Of a stretch of 64,000 nucleotides of DNA, positions 17,042 through 24,826 are shown piece by piece. Under the pieces are notes generated by a model. The model saw only the letters and a list, made by a program, of their open reading frames with translations, was not told the origin of the DNA and did not search any database. Origin of the DNA: JANMES01 sp038229715 (GTDB lineage: Bacteria; Planctomycetota; Phycisphaerae; Tepidisphaerales; Tepidisphaeraceae); assembly GCA_038229715.1 (NCBI GenBank), contig JBBROD010000003.1, forward strand, positions 1 through 64,000. Direction: 5' to 3'. Each line of letters begins with the position of its first letter. Position 1 is the first letter of the stretch. A program made the translations under genes and the position numbers.

Positions 17042-18235
17042 GTGATATCAGTGAACGGGAAGCCAGATTGGAACGTGTCGATGGTCGCCTGGGGCGAACC
17101 ATCGGACCCTCGTTCGTTCAGCGGATACAGCAGCTACCTGACCACCGCCATCCGCCGGCACAACGCGGTGCGGCGCGAGTTCTCGGCTAAGTGCGTCAAG
17201 TACACCGATGCTTTCAGCGGCGCATTTGCCTGGCGCATGAACGGCCGGCTACTTCCACGTCCGACCATTTCGCGATCATGGATGTGGAGCGAGCACGGCC
17301 AAAAAACACTCTCCCGTCGATTTGCTGACGTGCTCCGCCAGTCCGGCGATCGCGGAACCTTTCTGCAGGTCGGCACGCTGGTGGAAGTGCCTCGCGACAT
17401 CGGTCCGCACTGCATGTTGACCGACATGACGATTCCGCAAGCGGAGCGCGAAGGGATGTTCGAGGTCGGGCGGATGACGCGGGCACAGGTGCAGGTGGCG
17501 ATCGCCGTCCAACGCCGCGTGTTGCACTCGGCGGCCCACATTTTCGTGCTGACCGAATGGTGTCGGCAGAGCATGATCGAGGATTTCGAGCTCGATCCAG
17601 ACAAGGTCACCGTGGTTTACGCCGGTGCGAACCTCAAGCTGCCGCAAGGCGTTACCGCCAAGCGGGCCGACCGTGAAATGCTCTTCGTCGGCATTGACTG
17701 GGTCCGCAAAGGCGGGCCGCTCTTGCTGGAAGCGTTCAAGAAGGTACACGCCAAGTACCCCGACACGATCCTGCGCATCGTCGGCTGCAGCCCGAACATC
17801 CATCACGAGCCGGGTGTGAAGGTTGAAGGGTATCTGGACAAGCGCGATCCGAAACAATACGAGCAACTCGCCAAGTTCTATCTCAGTGCGAGCTGTTTCT
17901 GCCTGCCGTCGCTTTTCGATCCGTTCCCGAACGTGATTATCGAAGCGGCGTCGGTGGGGCTGCCGAGCATCGCTGTGGACAACGGCTCGCGCCGCGAAGC
18001 GGTGATCGACGGCGTGACCGGTTGCCTGGCTCCGCAGGCAACGGCTGACTCCGTGGCAGACGCGATGATCAAAGTGCTGGAAGACCCGGCACGATGTCGC
18101 GCCATGGGCGAAGCCGCCCGACAGCACGCCGAAGCTCATTTCACCTGGGACCGCGTGGTCGAGAAAATTGCCGCCGTCGTGCGGCAGATGAACGCTCCGG
18201 CGAAACTGACCGCATCCGTGGGGGCCGCGTTATGA
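17042..18235 (+). CDS. Family 4 glycosyltransferase
   Basis: The 397-residue GT-B protein has the GT4 C-terminal domain: LFVGIDWVRKGGPLLLEAF, ILRIVGCSPN, and the E-x7-E type motif in SLFDPFPNVIIEAASVGLPSI, followed by REAVIDGVTGCL. It uses a nucleotide sugar on the cytoplasmic face of the membrane. A GTG start is supported by GAAGGG seven to eight bases upstream. The next gene overlaps by ATGA, so the GT4 and acetyltransferase genes are coupled. Confidence 0.9.
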   Translation: MISVNGKPDWNVSMVAWGEPSDPRSFSGYSSYLTTAIRRHNAVRREFSAKCVKYTDAFSGAFAWRMNGRLLPRPTISRSWMWSEHGQKTLSRRFADVLRQSGDRGTFLQVGTLVEVPRDIGPHCMLTDMTIPQAEREGMFEVGRMTRAQVQVAIAVQRRVLHSAAHIFVLTEWCRQSMIEDFELDPDKVTVVYAGANLKLPQGVTAKRADREMLFVGIDWVRKGGPLLLEAFKKVHAKYPDTILRIVGCSPNIHHEPGVKVEGYLDKRDPKQYEQLAKFYLSASCFCLPSLFDPFPNVIIEAASVGLPSIAVDNGSRREAVIDGVTGCLAPQATADSVADAMIKVLEDPARCRAMGEAARQHAEAHFTWDRVVEKIAAVVRQMNAPAKLTASVGAAL

Positions 18236-18984
18236 GCGAAACGCATCTCGATCTATCGAGCGTGGAGTTTAAGCGTAGCGCCTTGTCGCCACTGTTTCGG
18301 CTGGCTTACAAAGCCATCAGGGGCAAGCACCGTTGGACGTTGGCGAATATCATCTTCAAGTTCCTCCACCGTCTCGAGGGCGGCCCCGGCCACTCCGCCA
18401 CTGTTCGCGAATTGCTGGCCAATGATTTTCAGGTGGAAGTCGGTGCCTACAGCTACGGCGACTGCCTGCTGGCTGGCGCGTTTCCGCCGAAGGTGATTGT
18501 CGGGAGATGGGTTTCGGTGGGGCCCGGCGTGCGGGTGTACAACCAGAACCATCCGCTGGATCACCTGTCGATGCATCCGTACTTCTACGAACCAAGCATG
18601 GGCGTGGTGAAGGCAAACCCCATGCCCCGTCACACGCTGGTGATCGGCCATGATTGCTGGCTCGGTCGCAATGCGATCGTCACGCCCGGATGCAATCGCA
18701 TCGGCGTGGGCGCGGTCGTCGGCGCGGGCGCTGTGGTGACCAAAGACGTCGCCGACTACGCGATCGTCGGTGGCAATCCGGCGAAGTTGATTCGCTACCG
18801 ATTTCCTGAAGAAGTCCGCAAGATCCTGCTCGAAAGTCGCTGGTGGGAACGTAGTATTAATGAGATTCGTCAGTTCGCCGATGACATGATTAAGCCCATC
18901 GATGTCGAACGGTGGAACCACCCGCTGCTTCGTCACGCGGCGGACGTTGAAACCGCAGTGGGCTCAACCTCTTCGGGGAATTGA
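18232..18984 (+). CDS. Hexapeptide-repeat O-acetyltransferase
   Basis: The 250-residue protein carries a left-handed beta-helix of the CatB/XAT type at about 65-190 (VIVGRWVSVGPGVRV, LVIGHDCWLGRNAIV, VGVGAVVGAGAVV-like turns). A loop NQNHPLDHLSMHP supplies the likely catalytic His. The usual closing GGNPAKLIRYRF follows, and then a C-terminal helix. The family transfers acetyl from acetyl-CoA, so O-acetylation of a sugar in the repeat unit is the likely role. The start codon overlaps the stop of the GT4 gene. Confidence 0.9.
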   Translation: MSETHLDLSSVEFKRSALSPLFRLAYKAIRGKHRWTLANIIFKFLHRLEGGPGHSATVRELLANDFQVEVGAYSYGDCLLAGAFPPKVIVGRWVSVGPGVRVYNQNHPLDHLSMHPYFYEPSMGVVKANPMPRHTLVIGHDCWLGRNAIVTPGCNRIGVGAVVGAGAVVTKDVADYAIVGGNPAKLIRYRFPEEVRKILLESRWWERSINEIRQFADDMIKPIDVERWNHPLLRHAADVETAVGSTSSGN

Positions 18985-18988
18985 TCGT

Positions 18989-19945
18989 ATGCCGTTCTTT
19001 TCAATCGTCATGCCGGTCTGGAATCGTGCCCACACGTTGCGGCGCACGTTTGAGTCTTTGAACAAACAAACGTTCACTGACTACGAAATCCTGCTGGCAG
19101 ACGGCGGTAGCGAAGACGGCACGCAGGAACTGGCGATTTCGCTGAGCGACAAGGTCCGCGTGATCACACAACCGCGGGAGCGCCCGGGCATCGGCGCGGC
19201 CCGCAGCATCGCGTTCGGTGAAGCCAGCGGCGAATACATCGCCTGCCTCGACAGCGACGATGTCATGCTTCCTTGGGCGCTGCAGACGTATCACGACGCG
19301 ATCCAAAAGAACAACAAGCCCGCGTTCATGCTCGCCAATGCGATCATGTTCCGCGAGGAAGAAAAACTGGCCCACGCGGTGCAGATCGAGCCGGTGTACT
19401 CGATTTACCGCGATTACTTTGCGTACATCAGCAAGCCGCGAAAAGGGTGGTCGCTGGCGTCAGGGTCGATCTTCCGAACCGAGTATGCGAAGGAAATCGC
19501 CGGGCTGAGCGACAAGATTGTTTACGCCGAAGACAGCGATATGTTCATTCGTCTGGGCGACAAGCCGGGTTTTGTGCGCATCGAAGCCCCGGTCACGTTC
19601 GGCTACCGGCAGCACGCAACGAACGTGTCAATCAACTTCGATCGCTTCCTAAAAGGGATGCATCAACTGATCGACGAGGAGCACTCCGGCAGCTACCCCG
19701 GCGGGGCGGCGGCGTCGAAGGCACGCCGCAACGAACTGACTTCGCTGCTACGCAGCGCCGCTCGCCGCTGCCTCAACCGAGGGCGGATCGGTGAAGGTTG
19801 GAGCATTTACCGCAAGACGCTCGGCTGGAACATTCAGTGCAACCGCTGGCCGTTTGTGATCGGGTATCCGTTGAAGTTGATCGTTGCGAAACTGAAGGGG
19901 AAGAAACCCAGCCCGGCCGCGACGCCGACAACCGCGAAGGCTTAG
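18989..19945 (+). CDS. Family 2 glycosyltransferase
   Basis: The 318-residue GT-A protein starts MPFFSIVMPVWNRAHTL and has LLADGGSEDGTQ (nucleotide-binding Asp) and YIACLDSDDVMLPWAL with the DxD-like metal motif. ASGSIFRTE and YAEDSDMFIRLGDK mark the acceptor side. It ends in a basic, Pro/Ala-rich tail. The ATG at 18989 follows GGGGAA and lies 4 bp after the acetyltransferase stop. Confidence 0.9.
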   Translation: MPFFSIVMPVWNRAHTLRRTFESLNKQTFTDYEILLADGGSEDGTQELAISLSDKVRVITQPRERPGIGAARSIAFGEASGEYIACLDSDDVMLPWALQTYHDAIQKNNKPAFMLANAIMFREEEKLAHAVQIEPVYSIYRDYFAYISKPRKGWSLASGSIFRTEYAKEIAGLSDKIVYAEDSDMFIRLGDKPGFVRIEAPVTFGYRQHATNVSINFDRFLKGMHQLIDEEHSGSYPGGAAASKARRNELTSLLRSAARRCLNRGRIGEGWSIYRKTLGWNIQCNRWPFVIGYPLKLIVAKLKGKKPSPAATPTTAKA

Positions 19946-19949
19946 CCCG

Positions 19950-20813
19950 ATGGCGGTTTCAATCATCATCCCAGCCCATAACGAGTCAGCCGTCATTGGG
20001 CGTTGCCTGCAGACCATGCTGCTCGATGCCTGCGAAGGTGAACTGGAGATCATCGTCGTCGCCAACGGCTGTTCCGATGACACAGTCGCCAAAGCGCAGG
20101 CGGTTTCACCCGCCATCCGCGTGATCGACACCGCCACGCCCGGCAAAAGCAACGCGCTGAACGTCGGCGATGCAGCGGCCACGGGTTTCCCGCGATTCTA
20201 CGTCGATGCCGATGTGCAGTTGCCGATTCAATCCATCCGCCGGGTTGCACAAATCCTTCTCGGCGGGACATTTCTCGCTGCCGCGCCCAAAATTAACTTT
20301 GACCTATCGCAACGCAACTGGCTCGTGCGAGCGTTTTATGACATTTGGTTCCGCACGCCTTACATGAAAGAAGGAATGATCGGTTCCGGCGTTTATGCCG
20401 TCAGCGAAAATGGGCGCAAGCGGTGGAATACGATTCCCCTGATCACCGCCGACGATGCTTTCGTGCGGCTGCAGTTCAAGCCGGTTGAACGAACCGTGGT
20501 GGCCGACTGCACATTCACCATCACGCCGCCGGACTCGCTGGCGGGATTGGTGAAGATCAAGACGCGCGGACATTTCGGCAACCTCGAACTCAAGCGCGCG
20601 CACCCGGAACTGTTCCAGAATGAAGGCAAGCCCCACGGGAAAGCCCTTCGATCGCTGGCGCTCAACCCGCTGCTCTGGCCGAAACTGGCAGTTTACACCT
20701 ACGTGCGACTGGCCTCCCGCAAAGCCGCCGAACAACGGCTTGCCAAGGGCGATCATAAGACATGGGAGAGGGACGACTCGTCGCGACTTGCGACGCTGGT
20801 AAAATCAGAATGA
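19950..20813 (+). CDS. Family 2 glycosyltransferase
   Basis: This 287-residue protein begins VSIIIPAHNESAVIGRCL, with IIVVANGCSDDTV and the metal motif in FYVDADVQLP. Later GMIGSGVYAVSENGR and ITADDAFVRLQF give the second acidic site. It resembles the membrane-associated GT2 branch but has no long transmembrane tail. Its start is 4 bp after the previous stop. The exact sugar cannot be inferred. Confidence 0.88.
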   Translation: MAVSIIIPAHNESAVIGRCLQTMLLDACEGELEIIVVANGCSDDTVAKAQAVSPAIRVIDTATPGKSNALNVGDAAATGFPRFYVDADVQLPIQSIRRVAQILLGGTFLAAAPKINFDLSQRNWLVRAFYDIWFRTPYMKEGMIGSGVYAVSENGRKRWNTIPLITADDAFVRLQFKPVERTVVADCTFTITPPDSLAGLVKIKTRGHFGNLELKRAHPELFQNEGKPHGKALRSLALNPLLWPKLAVYTYVRLASRKAAEQRLAKGDHKTWERDDSSRLATLVKSE

Positions 20814-20900
20814 CGAATGACGAAGTGGTCATTCCGTGCACTCTCGTCATTCTGGTTTCGTCATTCGGGTTTTATTCGGATTTCGGGTTTCGGTATTCGG
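20803..20900. repeat. Dispersed GAATGACGA-type repeat, family I
   Basis: Facing copies of CAGAATGACGA (about 20806-20816 and, inverted, 20843-20853) are followed by a degenerate run of TTCGGGTTT/TTCGGATTT units up to the next start codon. The first arm contains the TGA stop of the preceding glycosyltransferase. No gene is present. Confidence 0.5.
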
Positions 20901-20907
20901 ATTTCTA

Positions 20908-21903
20908 ATGGACGTATCCATCCTCATCATCTCCTACAACACGCGCGATATGACTCTCGCGTGTATTCAATCCGTCATCGACCAGACGAAAAAAGTCTCG
21001 TACGAGGTGCTGATCGTCGACAACGCATCCAAGGACGGATCGGCCGACGCGATCGCGGCGAAATATCCGGCGGACCAGTTTCCGCAGATCAAACTCATCA
21101 TACCCGAACACAATCTGGGTTTCGCCGGCGGTAACAATCTGGCCGGCGAGCAGGCGGTGGGTGACTATATTCTGCTGCTCAACCCCGACACGCTAATCCT
21201 CGATGGGGCAGTCGACCAAGTTGTCCACTTTGCGAAGCAAAAACCCAAGGCCGGCATCGTCGGCGGACGGACTTTTTTCGGCGACATGCGCCTTAACCCC
21301 AATTCCTGCCACGGCAAGCCGACGCCTTGGAGCCTCCTATGTATGGGGTTCGGCCTAAGCAGCATATTTCGCCGGAATTCCCTATTTGACCCAGAATCAC
21401 TCGGAAAATGGCCACGAGACACGGTCCGAACCGTCGACGCAGTGACCGGTTGTTTCCTGCTGATCCAATCATCTCTCTGGCGACAGTTGGCAGGGTTTGA
21501 TCTCTCGTTCTTTATGTACAGTGAAGACACCGACTTATGCCTCCGCGCCCGGCAACTGGAGTACGAGTGTGTGATCGATCCCGACGCCCGACTCATCCAT
21601 TACGGCGGGCAATCGGAACGCATCAAGCCGGATAAATTTGTTCGCCTTTTCAGGGCAAAAGCCCAGTTGTTTGAGAAGCATTGGAATCCTAAATTTGTGA
21701 ATTTTGGAATCAAAATGCTAGAGATGTGGGCCGGTACGCGTACACTTGCAACGTGGGTGCAGCAACTGATCCGACCAGGGACGAGGGAAGCGTATCTCTC
21801 CTGGCGCGAAATTTGGCGTAGACGTAGGGAATTCTGGCCGTCACAACCGTCATCGGCGGTAGGACCTGTCGTTTCCGCGTCGATCGCCGCCGCTCCCAAG
21901 TGA
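20908..21903 (+). CDS. Family 2 glycosyltransferase, rhamnosyltransferase-like
   Basis: The 331-residue protein has the WbbL-type layout: VSILIISYNTRDMTLACIQS, LIVDNASKDGS, EHNLGFAGGNNLA, then LLLNPDTLI as metal motif, AVTGCFLLI and FFMYSEDTDLCLRAR. Such proteins often transfer rhamnose or related deoxysugars from dTDP donors, but the donor is not proven here. A C-terminal Arg-rich extension (EIWRRRREFW) may contact the membrane. The ATG at 20908 follows a repeat-filled spacer. Confidence 0.9.
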   Translation: MDVSILIISYNTRDMTLACIQSVIDQTKKVSYEVLIVDNASKDGSADAIAAKYPADQFPQIKLIIPEHNLGFAGGNNLAGEQAVGDYILLLNPDTLILDGAVDQVVHFAKQKPKAGIVGGRTFFGDMRLNPNSCHGKPTPWSLLCMGFGLSSIFRRNSLFDPESLGKWPRDTVRTVDAVTGCFLLIQSSLWRQLAGFDLSFFMYSEDTDLCLRARQLEYECVIDPDARLIHYGGQSERIKPDKFVRLFRAKAQLFEKHWNPKFVNFGIKMLEMWAGTRTLATWVQQLIRPGTREAYLSWREIWRRRREFWPSQPSSAVGPVVSASIAAAPK

Positions 21904-21998
21904 TGTTTGTTGCTTTTGTTGTCGAATCCCCAAGGCCTATTGGCCGATAGTATCGGGGACAGACAATCTGAGTGCTCGTTGACGTGGATGTGGATGAG

Positions 21999-22490
21999 AT
22001 GATGAATATCAAAGGTAATCATTCCGACGGGCCGGACAAGCCTCGCCGAATTCTTGCCGTCGCGTCGGGCGGCGGACATTGGGTGCAGTTGCTGCGCATG
22101 TTGCCGGCCTTTGAAGGGCAGGAGCTGGTTTTCGCCTCCACGATGGCCAGCCTGAAAAGCGAAGCGGGCGATCGCCCGTTCTATCACGTGCCGGATGCCA
22201 ATCGCCGTCGTCCGATCTCTCTGATGATGCTGATGGCGAAGATGCTGTGGATCGTTGCCAAAGAACGGCCCGATTACGTCATTTCGACCGGGGCCGCCCC
22301 GGGGTATATCAGCATCGTATTCGGCCGGCTCTTCGGCGCTCAAACGATTTGGGTCGACAGCATCGCCAACGTCGATCGATTGTCGATGTCAGGGCGCATG
22401 GCTGGGAAGATTGCAAACCTCTGGCTGACGCAATGGCCGCAGTTGGCTAAGCCTGAACACGGACCTTTTTTTGCAGGTGCCGTTATATGA
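21999..22490 (+). CDS. Alg14/PssD-like glycosyltransferase subunit
   Basis: About 163 residues. ILAVASGGGHWVQLLRM is the Gly-rich start of Alg14/PssD/CpsF proteins, followed by a hydrophobic helix (LMMLMAKMLWIVAK), YVISTGAAPG and IWVDSIANVDRLSMSGRM, all conserved in this half-enzyme. In eukaryotes and in bacterial exopolysaccharide loci, the Alg14-like partner anchors the Alg13-like catalytic partner to the membrane. GTG 21972 and ATG 22002 are alternative starts. The downstream gene overlaps by ATGA. Confidence 0.9.
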   Translation: MMNIKGNHSDGPDKPRRILAVASGGGHWVQLLRMLPAFEGQELVFASTMASLKSEAGDRPFYHVPDANRRRPISLMMLMAKMLWIVAKERPDYVISTGAAPGYISIVFGRLFGAQTIWVDSIANVDRLSMSGRMAGKIANLWLTQWPQLAKPEHGPFFAGAVI

Positions 22491-23050
22491 TTTTTGTCAC
22501 CGTGGGTACACAACTTCCGTTCGACCGCATGATCAGCACGATCGACGCTTGGGCTACAGAAAACAAGCGGACCGACGTCTTCGCACAAATCGGGCCGGCG
22601 ACGTATCGCCCGACGCAGATCCGGTTTTCCGAATTTCTGCGCGCCGACGAATGTCGCAAGAAAATTGAACAGGCCAGCGTTGTCATCGCACACGCGGGCA
22701 TGGGCTCGATCATCACCGCGCTCGAACTCGGCAAGCCGATCATCGTCATGCCTCGCCGCAGCGAACTCGGCGAGCACCGCAACAACCATCAGATCTCGAC
22801 GGCCAACAAGTTTCTCGAACAGGGCATCATCCATGTAGCCATGGACGAGCAGGAACTGCTCATGCGTCTGCTGAACATCGACAACGTCGAGTGTCGCGGA
22901 AAAGTCTCAAGCCAGGCTTCGCCTCAACTGATCGCTGCACTGACGGATTTCGTGCAGCGTGGAAAGCTTCCCGGGCGAGTGATCGTTAACTCACCGGCAG
23001 CGTCGCACACGACCGGCGAACTTCGGCCGGCCGGTCAGACGTACCGCTAG
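22487..23050 (+). CDS. Alg13/PssE-like glycosyltransferase subunit
   Basis: The 187-residue protein starts MIFVTVGTQLPFDRMI, the hallmark of the GT28 C-terminal family, with VVIAHAGMGSIITALELGKPIIVMPR as the UDP-sugar binding region and ELGEHRNNHQ as the conserved following loop. It should pair with the upstream Alg14-like protein to form one UDP-sugar transferase, encoded by overlapping genes as in pssD-pssE of other exopolysaccharide loci. The last 25 residues are low-complexity. Confidence 0.92.
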   Translation: MIFVTVGTQLPFDRMISTIDAWATENKRTDVFAQIGPATYRPTQIRFSEFLRADECRKKIEQASVVIAHAGMGSIITALELGKPIIVMPRRSELGEHRNNHQISTANKFLEQGIIHVAMDEQELLMRLLNIDNVECRGKVSSQASPQLIAALTDFVQRGKLPGRVIVNSPAASHTTGELRPAGQTYR

Positions 23051-23077
23051 AGCAACTACATTCGCACGGAAGCGACC

Positions 23078-24025
23078 ATGCCGACCTTGCCGACCACCGC
23101 CGATCCGTCAGTTATCCTGTCGAAACTTCGCGGCATCATTCTGCTCGGCGGGACGGTACGTCCGACGGGCCTGAGCGCCGCGATCGGCCGATCGATCCTT
23201 GAACTACCCATCACCGGCGGACGCTCACTGCTGGACCTGTGGTGCGACCAGGCATCACAACTGGCCCGGCTGGCGGGGCATAACCTCATCGTCCGCGTTC
23301 TCATCGATAAGGAAGTGCCGCAGCCGCCGAACAAGAACGCGGAATTTCCGCAGATCGACCTGCAGATTCACCACGATCCGTTCGAACTCCGCGGCACGGG
23401 CGGGATTCTCAAAGACTCGACGGCAGATTTCAGCGACGACGATTTCATCCTTGTCGCTGCTGCCAACCAGGTGGTGAGCGAGCCGCTGGCCCGAGTAGCT
23501 GAATCGCTGGCAGCCCTCGGCGGAGACGTGAACATTGTCGCGCACGAAGAAGGGCAGCCCAGCAACATCATGCTGCTGCGCCGCGGCGTGCTCAAAGGCA
23601 TTCAGGACATCGGCTTTGCTGACCTGAAAGAACAAGCCATGCCCGCTATCGCCAAGAGCCATTCGGTCCAGGTGAAGTTTTACCCGCAGGCAATCGGCAT
23701 GCCCGTGCGGGCACTCAAAGACTACATCCAGGCCGTCCGCTGGTATCACCGCAGCTTGAAGCATGATCCGCAAAGCGCCGACCCTTTCGCTGAAGACTGC
23801 GTCGCAACGTTCAGCATCGTTGAAGACGGTGCGACGTTAAACAACAATGCTCAAGCGATGGACAGCATCATTCTGAACGGCGCTAAAGTCGGCCGTAACG
23901 CGAGTGTGGTTCGTTCGGTCGTCTGCCCCGGTGCGATTGTTCCCGATCAGGCGATTGTGATGGATCAGGTCATCAGCTTCGACACGCCCCGCAGCGCCTT
24001 CCGCCGCCAGCCAGCCAAGGCGTAA
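23078..24025 (+). CDS. Degenerate sugar nucleotidyltransferase-like protein with beta-helix tail
   Basis: The 315-residue protein has the overall plan of GlmU/GMP-pyrophosphorylase-type enzymes. An N-terminal Rossmann-like half begins LRGIILLGGTVRP, a central segment reads FELRGTGGILKDS, and C-terminal hexapeptide-like turns read SIILNGAKVGRNASVV and SVVCPGAIVPDQAIV. The GxGTRLxPLT activator-binding signature is replaced by LLGGTVRPTGLS, so classical catalysis is doubtful. It follows the polysaccharide genes by 27 bp and may have a regulatory or divergent nucleotidyltransferase role. Confidence 0.65.
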   Translation: MPTLPTTADPSVILSKLRGIILLGGTVRPTGLSAAIGRSILELPITGGRSLLDLWCDQASQLARLAGHNLIVRVLIDKEVPQPPNKNAEFPQIDLQIHHDPFELRGTGGILKDSTADFSDDDFILVAAANQVVSEPLARVAESLAALGGDVNIVAHEEGQPSNIMLLRRGVLKGIQDIGFADLKEQAMPAIAKSHSVQVKFYPQAIGMPVRALKDYIQAVRWYHRSLKHDPQSADPFAEDCVATFSIVEDGATLNNNAQAMDSIILNGAKVGRNASVVRSVVCPGAIVPDQAIVMDQVISFDTPRSAFRRQPAKA

Positions 24026-24058
24026 CAGTCGTCGCTTTTTCCCGCTAAACTAAATGGA

Positions 24059-24784
24059 ATGCTCCGTCCCATTCCCATTCCAGGTTTGTTCATCACAGGC
24101 ACCGATACCGACATCGGCAAAACGCTGGTGAGCGGCGCGATCGCCCGCTACCTGCGGCTGCGAGGACGGCGCGTCGCAGTGAGCAAGCCAATCGCCTCCG
24201 GCTGTGTTCGCAGGCGTGAAGGATTGGTCAGCGAAGACGCCGAATACCTCGCCCACTGCGCCGACACGCCGCACCCGCTGGATGTGGTCTGTCCGCAGCG
24301 ATTCGAAGAATCCCTCGCCCCGGCGGTGGCAGCGCAGCGCGCAGGCCAGACGGTGGATTGGCCGGCGGTGCAGTGGTCGATCGACACAATGTGCAGCGAT
24401 GCCGACCTTATACTCGTCGAAGGCGCCGGCGGGATTATGGTCCCTCTCGATGCAAAAACCACCGTGCTCGATGTGATCCGCGAGCTTCGCTTGCCCGCCG
24501 TCGTCGTTGCCCGGCCGAACCTTGGGACGATCAATCACACGGTGCTTACGGTCGACCGACTTCGCGCCGAAGGCGTAACCGTCGCCGGCGTGGTGATCAA
24601 CCGCTACCCGGCCGACGGCGCGGGCGTGGCGGAGGAAACGTCACCCAAGTGGATCGAGAAACTTGCCAAGACTCAGGTGCTTTGCCTTGTCCCGAACTGC
24701 CCGACCGGCGTTGGACGGTCCGTCCCCGACGACGTCGCGGCTGCGATCAGTCAGGTGGATTGGGAAGGGTTAATGTTGCGGTAG
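24059..24784 (+). CDS. bioD: Dethiobiotin synthase
   Basis: The 241-residue protein has the P-loop GTDTDIGKT at 14-22, the substrate Lys segment VSKPIASG and LVEGAGGIMVPL (switch region), then VVVARPNLGTINH. It catalyses ATP-dependent carboxylation and ring closure of 7,8-diaminopelargonate to dethiobiotin. No other biotin genes are nearby. It sits 33 bp after the nucleotidyltransferase-like gene and converges with the GGDEF gene. Confidence 0.93.
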   Translation: MLRPIPIPGLFITGTDTDIGKTLVSGAIARYLRLRGRRVAVSKPIASGCVRRREGLVSEDAEYLAHCADTPHPLDVVCPQRFEESLAPAVAAQRAGQTVDWPAVQWSIDTMCSDADLILVEGAGGIMVPLDAKTTVLDVIRELRLPAVVVARPNLGTINHTVLTVDRLRAEGVTVAGVVINRYPADGAGVAEETSPKWIEKLAKTQVLCLVPNCPTGVGRSVPDDVAAAISQVDWEGLMLR

Positions 24785-24826
24785 TTGTTCAAGTCGCCGT
24801 CGCCGACCGTCCGTGCGACTTGGGGA

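Noticed and set aside
24788..24824. AAGTCGC...GCGACTT hairpin between bioD and the GGDEF gene as a terminator
   Set aside because: The stem is only 7 bp, the loop is long and there is no T-run.
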